From positions 1-64,000 of the forward strand of contig CAIVQO010000022.1 in NCBI GenBank assembly GCA_903908065.1: a DNA stretch of 64,000 nt. Direction: 5' to 3'. This document shows, one piece after another, positions 58,896 through 64,000 of this stretch. The DNA comes from an uncultured beta proteobacterium. Lineage in GTDB: Bacteria; Pseudomonadota; Gammaproteobacteria; Burkholderiales; Rhodocyclaceae. Every line of letters starts with the position of its first letter. Position 1 is the stretch's first letter. Under the pieces are notes generated by a model. That model saw nothing but the letters and a program-made list of their open reading frames with translations. It made no database searches and was not told where the DNA came from. A program made the translations under genes and the position numbers.

Positions 58896-59626
58896 TGCCG
58901 TGCCAGCGATCCGTCGAGGACCCCGGCCGGGATGTAATCGGGCGAATGCACACGACGTTCCACTTTCAGCAGGGTGCGCCGGCCATCGCGCATATCCTCC
59001 ATCAGCATCATTGCTGCGCGCCAGATGCCCAGCGCATCCGGGCGTGGATCGCGAAAGGCGAGACGGCGAGCCAGGCGACCTTTGGCGTCGAAATATTCGA
59101 TGCGGCTGACGAAGAGATTGTCCTTGCGCAGGTAGATGCGCCGGTCATGGTAGCCGGTCGCCCGCGTAACGGATTCGGTGGTCGGTTCGGCGCGAACCAC
59201 GAAATGCGGAATCCGTTCGAGGACAAGGTCGCCTTCGCGCACGTAGCGGAAATCCCCGGACCGCTCGCCTTCGAGATCGGCAACCAGAAAATTCGAGCCG
59301 AACACAGGAGTGGATGGCGCCGGGCCACGACGGCTGCCGTCATTGTTGTTGCGGTCCACGCGCAATGCGGCCCCTTTCAGTTCGGCCGGAAACTCGACAA
59401 GGTACAGCTGGCGCGACGCCGTATCGTCGCGCTGGGCGTAGTAACGAGTCGTGCGCAGGCTGTAATGGCCCAGACGGTCGGTCATGATCATCGCATGTTC
59501 CTCGAAAACATCGTTGGGCGGCGCATGACGTTGCAGGGATTGCGCTACCAGGGCAGGTCCGTTCAGTTCGCTGGCGACGCCTGCGCTCGCCAGGATGAAG
59601 GGGAGGAGGAGAACTATCCACTTCAT
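58892..59626 (-). CDS. Outer-membrane lipoprotein-sorting-type (LolA-like) periplasmic protein
   Basis: About 244 residues. A signal peptide (MKWIVLLLPFILASAGVAS) is followed by a LolA-fold-like protein with alternating strands: SLRTTRYYAQRDDTASRQLY, NFLVADLEGERSGDFRY and a C-terminal DYIPAGVLDGSLA. This family of outer membrane lipoprotein-sorting proteins is often encoded next to MMPL/RND transporters and probably carries lipid or lipoprotein across the periplasm. The ATG at 59626 overlaps the pqiC stop. Confidence 0.74.
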   Translation of the reverse strand: MKWIVLLLPFILASAGVASELNGPALVAQSLQRHAPPNDVFEEHAMIMTDRLGHYSLRTTRYYAQRDDTASRQLYLVEFPAELKGAALRVDRNNNDGSRRGPAPSTPVFGSNFLVADLEGERSGDFRYVREGDLVLERIPHFVVRAEPTTESVTRATGYHDRRIYLRKDNLFVSRIEYFDAKGRLARRLAFRDPRPDALGIWRAAMMLMEDMRDGRRTLLKVERRVHSPDYIPAGVLDGSLARQ

Positions 59627-60225
59627 GCGCCGCCCAGCTTGCGAATGCTTGCTGCGATTGCATGGGCCAGTTCGGCGTAGACCATGTTCATGGAGGCGAC
59701 CAGGTCCGGATAGGAGTCGCTGGCACTTGCGCGGGAAAACGTCGACTCGGTGGTGGCCAGCAGACTCAGGTCGGCGCCGCGCGCAAGCCACCAGCGGGCG
59801 TGCAGCCGAACCTGGCCGTCGGCGTCGCGCTCGAAGCGAAGTACCTCCACTTCCAGGCGATAGTCGGGCCGCAGGGCAATGTCGACCGGCGCGGCAAATA
59901 CCTGCTGGCTACCGAGTGCGCGGCCAAGGTTCTGGACCAGGACTCGCGTCATGTCTTCCCGCAGGTCGCCGCCCCACTGATCGAATTCGGCGATGTGCAG
60001 GCGGTAGCCTGCACCGCGGGTGACGATCTGGGGACGGTCGAGGTAGTTGGGAAGGCGGACTTCGCGAACAAGCAGCGTCGGTGCGCGGCCGTTCGCTTCC
60101 GTTCCAGCCTTGTCTGCGATGGACTCAAGCTGGTAAAGGCGGGTACTTGGCGCGCTGCCAAGGCATCCGCTGAGGCCGAGGACGGCGATCAGGATCGCGA
60201 TGATCGAATGCACGCGGGCCATCAT
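59623..60225 (-). CDS. pqiC: PqiC-like outer-membrane lipoprotein
   Basis: A 200-residue lipoprotein with the lipobox LGLSGC (near residue 20). The family (DUF330/ABC transport auxiliary) pattern includes TLLVREVRLPNYLDRPQIVT and RADYRLEVEVLRFERD-like strands. In E. coli PqiC is the outer-membrane partner of the PqiB tube. Overlaps both neighbours by ATGA. Confidence 0.84.
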   Translation of the reverse strand: MMARVHSIIAILIAVLGLSGCLGSAPSTRLYQLESIADKAGTEANGRAPTLLVREVRLPNYLDRPQIVTRGAGYRLHIAEFDQWGGDLREDMTRVLVQNLGRALGSQQVFAAPVDIALRPDYRLEVEVLRFERDADGQVRLHARWWLARGADLSLLATTESTFSRASASDSYPDLVASMNMVYAELAHAIAASIRKLGGA

Positions 60226-61892
60226 TTCTGCTCCAGTTCCTTCGCCGGGGTCTTGCCCAGCAGCAGGGCTTGCGGATTGCGTTCCAGCATATCGACAAGG
60301 TGCCGCAGCGAACGCGCCGTGGTCGAGAGTTCCTGCATCAGCCTTAGCGAGTGCTGATGCATCGGCGCATCCGGGGCGATCGCCGCGTCGACCAGGGTCA
60401 TGGTCTTCTTCGACTTGTCGAGGGCATCACGTGCCGCGGCCAATGCCTGTTCCAGATTGGTGGCGATGGGCTCGGCCCGGGCGTCCAGGGTACGCAGGAT
60501 GCCGCGCACGCTGGCCAGGGATGCAGCCAGGTCGGATAGCGCCACCTGCATCTGCGGGCCGTTCGTCATTGCGTTGGCGCCCTTGAGCGTTCCCTGCAGG
60601 TCGGCGCCCAAGGCCGCGTAGTCCACCTTTTCCAGCTGTTCCAGGATGCCCGATGCAGAAGCGACGATCTGTTCGAATCCGCCGCCGCGCATGGTCGGCA
60701 GCTCGGGATCGGCATGGCCCGCATTGACCAGCCGCAGCGGCGCCTTGGGCTGCATCACCAGGTCGACGAACAACTGCCCGGTCAGCAGGTTGCCTGCCTG
60801 CAAGCGGGCACGCAGGCCCTTCTTGACCAGGTTCTGGAAGGATTCGCGCGGTGCGCGCTTCATGCGGTCGCCGCGGGTGGCGATGCGTTCCGGCTCGAGT
60901 TCGATCAGCACGGGGATGCGAAAGGCGGATTTGGAGTCGTCGTATTCGAGCTTGACGTCGAGCACGGTGCCGACCTTGATGCCCTTGAATTCGACGGGCG
61001 CACCGACGGTCAGGCCGCGCAGGGAGTCCTCGAAGTAAAGCACGTAGCGCAGCTTGCTGGTGTAGGCCTGATCCTTGATCGACTTGAGATCGTCGTGCAA
61101 GGTGAAGATGAGTCCGCCGATATCCTCGACGCCACCATCATGCAGGTCGGGGGTATCGAAGGCGATTCCGCCGAACAGAAGCGATTGCAGGGACTCGGTC
61201 TTGAGGCGAAGCCCATCGGGTCCCACGGTCAGGTCGATGCCGCTGTCGGTCCAGAAGCGGGAATTGCTCCGCACCAGGCCGTCGAAGGGGGCTTTGACGA
61301 AGGCGTGGATCAGGACGTTGCGGAAATCATTCGCCATTTCGTGACCCAGAACCTCGCCGGCGACGATTCCCTGATAGTAGATCGGCGATCCGCGGTCCAG
61401 CGAACCGAGTTGCCGCGCCAAAAGGGTGACCTGCTTGCCGGCAGTGTCGGAATGGACCACAGGCGGTGACTCCAGTCCGACAAACAGGGTTTGCGGGGCC
61501 CCTTGTCCTGGTTCTATTTCGATATAGGTACCCGACATCAGCGTACCGAGGCCGGATATGCCGCGCGCGCTGAGCGTGGGCCTGACCACCCAGAAGCGGG
61601 AATCCCGACGCAGGAAATGGGCCGCGTCCTTTTTCAGTCGGGCGAGGACCTCGACGCGGGAAAAATCCGGGCTGAAGCGCACGCTTTCGACGATGCCTAT
61701 GCTCAGGCTCTTGTACTTGATCCGCGTTTTCTCGACCTCGATGCCATCGGCGGTGCGGAACGTAATCGTTACCAGGGGCCCCTGATCGGTCAGGGTATGG
61801 AGGATCAGCCACGCGCCGATGATCGCGGTCAGCACCGGGATGATCCAGACCAGCGACAGGCCGCTGCGCTCGCGGACTATGGGTTCGTTCAT
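60222..61892 (-). CDS. pqiB: PqiB-like MCE-domain protein
   Basis: A 556-residue protein. An N-terminal anchor (LVWIIPVLTAIIGAWLIL) is followed by three MCE domains, visible as GDLVTITFRTADGIEVEKTR-like, GSPIYYQGIVAGEVLGH and GAPVEFKGIKVGTVLDV blocks. A helical C-terminus would form the long tube. It should bridge inner and outer membranes for phospholipid or hydrophobic-molecule transport. Confidence 0.9.
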   Translation of the reverse strand: MNEPIVRERSGLSLVWIIPVLTAIIGAWLILHTLTDQGPLVTITFRTADGIEVEKTRIKYKSLSIGIVESVRFSPDFSRVEVLARLKKDAAHFLRRDSRFWVVRPTLSARGISGLGTLMSGTYIEIEPGQGAPQTLFVGLESPPVVHSDTAGKQVTLLARQLGSLDRGSPIYYQGIVAGEVLGHEMANDFRNVLIHAFVKAPFDGLVRSNSRFWTDSGIDLTVGPDGLRLKTESLQSLLFGGIAFDTPDLHDGGVEDIGGLIFTLHDDLKSIKDQAYTSKLRYVLYFEDSLRGLTVGAPVEFKGIKVGTVLDVKLEYDDSKSAFRIPVLIELEPERIATRGDRMKRAPRESFQNLVKKGLRARLQAGNLLTGQLFVDLVMQPKAPLRLVNAGHADPELPTMRGGGFEQIVASASGILEQLEKVDYAALGADLQGTLKGANAMTNGPQMQVALSDLAASLASVRGILRTLDARAEPIATNLEQALAAARDALDKSKKTMTLVDAAIAPDAPMHQHSLRLMQELSTTARSLRHLVDMLERNPQALLLGKTPAKELEQK

Positions 61893-63196
61893 GCGGGCAT
61901 CCCCTGCGCCCGGGGAGACTGCGGCTCGGCATGGTCCCAGATAAGGCGCGGGTCGAAGGCGTGCGCGGCCATCATCGTGAGAACCACCGCGGCGCCGAAA
62001 AAGCTGGCTCCGATGCCAGGATATACGGTTGCCAAACCGTCCATGCGAACCAGGGCCACCATGATGCCGACAAGAAAGATGTCGACCATCGACCAGGCGC
62101 CGATGGCTTCCGTGAAATGGTACAGGTGGGTGCGATCCCGGAGGCGCGACGTGGTGCCGTGCCGGACGGTGACGAGGAGGAACGCAAGCGCGACAATCTT
62201 TGTGATGGGCACGACGAAGCTGGCGAACAGTACCAGCAGCCCCAGGGGCCAGGCTCCGTCTTCGATCAGGTGGATGACGCCGGCGACGATGGTGCTGGGT
62301 TCGCCCTGTCCCAGGCGGGTGACCGTCATCACCGGATACAGGTTGGCCGGCACCAGAAGCAGCGCGGCGGACGCCAGCAGGGCGGCGGTTTGGGAGAGAC
62401 TGTTGCGGTAGCGCATGCCGTCAATCCGGGAATCGCAGCGCGGGCACTTGCCTCGTCCGCTGGCCGGCAGTTTCACCAGAAGCTCGCAGGTGGGACAGGC
62501 AGCGTAGCCAAGGCTGGCGGCGCTCGCGTTGCCGATGTTGCCGATGCCGGACTCCGGCACCGGTCCCTGGCGTGGCCAGAGTACCGCAGGATCGAAGCTG
62601 GCCGCTGCCGCAGACGAGACGACAAGCAGCCCGACGAAGGCATAGAATGCGACGCCGGGGATGATCATCGCCAGATCCTGAAGCTTGACCACGGAAACCA
62701 GCAGGCCGAGCATGAACACACCGATCAGGCTCCAGGGGCTCAGAAGGCGAACCAGTTGCCAAACCTTCGTCATATGCGGCGGGCGCCGGCCGAGGCGCAG
62801 CGGCAGCAGGAGGTAAAGCATCGCCAGTATGGTCAGGAAGGGGAAGACCACGCTTGTCAGCAGCACCAGAAGGCCGATTTCGCCCATCCCGGCTTGTTGC
62901 AGGGCGAAGCCACCCGAGATCAGCAGGCTTTGTTCGATGCGATCGCCATACTGGAGCGCGACGAAGGGAAACGTGTTGGACAGGAGCAGGAGAATGAAGG
63001 CGGCCAGGTACAACGCGGCGGCATGGTCGAGGCCGTGGGGCAGGTAACGGTAGATCACGGCGCCACAGCGCCGACAGCAGGCCTTGCCGCCGGCCGGAAC
63101 GTCGACGATGCGATGGAGGCAATCGCATGAGGTGCAGGCGATCAAGCCGTCGGGGGCATAGCCTCGCAGTTCCTGATTTTTACCGGTCCAGGCCAC
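61889..63196 (-). CDS. pqiA: PqiA-like inner-membrane protein
   Basis: A 435-residue membrane protein made of two PqiA halves. Each begins with a zinc-ribbon-like set of Cys (ACTSCDCLHR...CCRRC and ACPTCELLVK...CPRCDSR) followed by about four helices. PqiA is the inner-membrane partner of PqiB. It starts with GTG and is the first gene of the five-gene envelope operon; all four downstream junctions overlap by 4 bp. Confidence 0.88.
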   Translation of the reverse strand: MAWTGKNQELRGYAPDGLIACTSCDCLHRIVDVPAGGKACCRRCGAVIYRYLPHGLDHAAALYLAAFILLLLSNTFPFVALQYGDRIEQSLLISGGFALQQAGMGEIGLLVLLTSVVFPFLTILAMLYLLLPLRLGRRPPHMTKVWQLVRLLSPWSLIGVFMLGLLVSVVKLQDLAMIIPGVAFYAFVGLLVVSSAAAASFDPAVLWPRQGPVPESGIGNIGNASAASLGYAACPTCELLVKLPASGRGKCPRCDSRIDGMRYRNSLSQTAALLASAALLLVPANLYPVMTVTRLGQGEPSTIVAGVIHLIEDGAWPLGLLVLFASFVVPITKIVALAFLLVTVRHGTTSRLRDRTHLYHFTEAIGAWSMVDIFLVGIMVALVRMDGLATVYPGIGASFFGAAVVLTMMAAHAFDPRLIWDHAEPQSPRAQGMPA

Positions 63197-63314
63197 GTCG
63201 CGTCTTTTCGTAGAATGGCCCTGAGTCTAACCCGACGGATGCGATTTATTGACATGGGGATGCAAGTGAGCGAGCGGTTCCCTCGAATCGTTGTGTGAGC
63301 GAGACGGAGGTCGA

Positions 63315-63788
63315 TTGAGTCAGCTACGAATTCTTTTCGTGTGTACCGGAAACATCTGCAGATCCCCCACCGCAGAGGGCGTGGCACGTTCCGTTGCCGA
63401 ACGGCTTGGCATGGGGCAGCGCTTTGAGTTCGACTCGGCCGGGACGCACGCCTACCATGTCGGCGAAGCTCCCGATGCGCGGACCCAACGGGCGGCGAAG
63501 GCACGCGGTTACGACTTGAGCACCCAGCGCGCGCGACGCGTCACCGATTTTGATTTTGTGAACTTCGACCTGCTGCTGGCGATGGGAGCCGACCACCTCG
63601 AGTCGCTGCGGCGGGTTTGTCCCCGCGAACAGGCACACAAACTGAGGCTCTTTCTGGAATTCAGCAGTGAAGGCGGTGGCGAGGTTCCTGACCCCTACTA
63701 CGGTGGAGCCGACGGCTTCGAACTCGTTCTCGATCTGGTCGAGGACGCAGCACATGGTCTGCTACGCAAACTCGGACCGCTGAAATAG
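63315..63788 (+). CDS. Low-molecular-weight protein tyrosine phosphatase
   Basis: A 157-residue phosphatase. The P-loop VCTGNICRSPTAEG (catalytic Cys and Arg) lies near residues 8-21, and the general-acid Asp is in VPDPYYGG near residue 129. Such enzymes remove phosphate from tyrosine or arginine in proteins. The TTG at 63315 has GGAGG 7 bp upstream; a longer TTG frame at 63291 has no such site. A strong terminator follows. Confidence 0.88.
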   Translation: MSQLRILFVCTGNICRSPTAEGVARSVAERLGMGQRFEFDSAGTHAYHVGEAPDARTQRAAKARGYDLSTQRARRVTDFDFVNFDLLLAMGADHLESLRRVCPREQAHKLRLFLEFSSEGGGEVPDPYYGGADGFELVLDLVEDAAHGLLRKLGPLK

Positions 63789-63814
63789 AAACGGGCGCCT
63801 TTGGCGCCCGTTTC
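63788..63814. terminator. Bidirectional terminator between phosphatase and rne
   Basis: GAAACGGGCGCC pairs exactly with GGCGCCCGTTTC around TTT, with T-runs on both strands. It ends the phosphatase gene (plus) and rne (minus). Confidence 0.9.
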
Positions 63815-63831
63815 TTTGCTGCGGTGAACGG

Positions 63832-64000
63832 TCAGTCGCGTCGCGTTTCCACCATTTGCAGCGGTTCCGCGGCAACGACCTGGGCCTGGCGTGGCTTGCG
63901 GCCAAGCTTGGGGGCCTCCGGTTGCGGCTGTTCGCGTGGCGTGGCGCTACTTGTTTCTATCATGACCAATCCGGCTTGTTGCAGCGAAGCGGAGAGATCG
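63832..64000 (-). CDS. rne: Ribonuclease E, C-terminal end (cut by window edge)
   Basis: The last 55 residues of a minus-strand gene entering from the right edge. It reads DLSASLQQAGLVMIETSSAT, then a Pro-rich stretch with LGRKPRQAQ, and ends PLQMVETRRD before TGA. This matches the C-terminus of betaproteobacterial RNase E (GLVMVETS...LGRKPR...PLQQVETR) as I remember it. The catalytic part lies outside the window. Confidence 0.68.
   Translation of the reverse strand, partial: DLSASLQQAGLVMIETSSATPREQPQPEAPKLGRKPRQAQVVAAEPLQMVETRRD

Overview
The window is about 64 kb of high-GC bacterial chromosome that reads as betaproteobacterial, most likely Rhodocyclales (the Azoarcus/Thauera/Georgfuchsia neighbourhood). 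This is inferred from an anaerobic phenol-degradation cluster in the Thauera gene order, the succinylase lysine branch (dapC/dapD/dapE) beside pilU and prmB, and the C-terminus of a betaproteobacterial-type RNase E at the right edge. There is one tRNA (Asn), no rRNA, no CRISPR array and no recognisable transposase or prophage.

Layout. (1) 1-9.7 kb: a minus-strand phenylphosphate synthase/carboxylase operon (ppsA-ppsB-ppsC-ppcB-ppcD-ppcA-ppcC), with the start of a further UbiD-like gene at the left edge. A XylR/DmpR-type sigma-54 activator lies divergently. The shared intergenic region carries two -24/-12 promoter matches and a near-perfect copy of the XylR/DmpR upstream activating site. (2) 9.7-14 kb: small plus-strand genes (flavin-binding protein, methyltransferase, pseudopilin-like membrane protein, YHS lipoprotein, large unknown protein). 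(3) 14-21.7 kb, minus: a SulP-STAS-cNMP transporter and the dapC-dapD-pilU-dapE-prmB series. (4) 21.8-29.6 kb: dienelactone hydrolase, ankyrin protein, deoxyribosyltransferase-like protein, YaeQ, a secreted nuclease, hemerythrin, and a ravA-viaA-DUF364 chaperone-like operon; a promoter-plus-terminator unit in the yaeQ/nuclease gap may be an sRNA. (5) 29.7-38.5 kb: MFS exporter, dtd, ABC exporter, sirtuin, a secreted phosphoesterase, a Cys-rich secreted protein and a thioesterase/thioredoxin/old-yellow-enzyme group. (6) 38.6-45.2 kb: a signalling island of CHASE2-adenylate cyclase, Ser/Thr kinase, small exported protein and exported CHAT-domain protein. (7) 45.3-53.9 kb: a two-subunit molybdenum hydroxylase, lipoprotein and membrane genes, a haloacetate-dehalogenase-like hydrolase, an AhpD-like protein, tRNA-Asn and an aromatic aminotransferase. 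(8) 54-64 kb: uvrB; a five-gene envelope-lipid operon, pqiA-pqiB-pqiC-lolA-like-RND/cNMP, in which every junction is a 4-bp start/stop overlap; a low-molecular-weight phosphatase; the 3' end of rne.

Two themes cross the regions. First, a short dispersed repeat (core GTCGGCGCTGGC followed by ACGGC) occurs in at least six gene borders and, apparently in frame, inside several conserved genes. Second, cyclic-nucleotide signalling recurs: one class III cyclase, and two transporters of different families that each carry a C-terminal cNMP-binding domain. All assignments are by eye from translated sequence; no database search was run.
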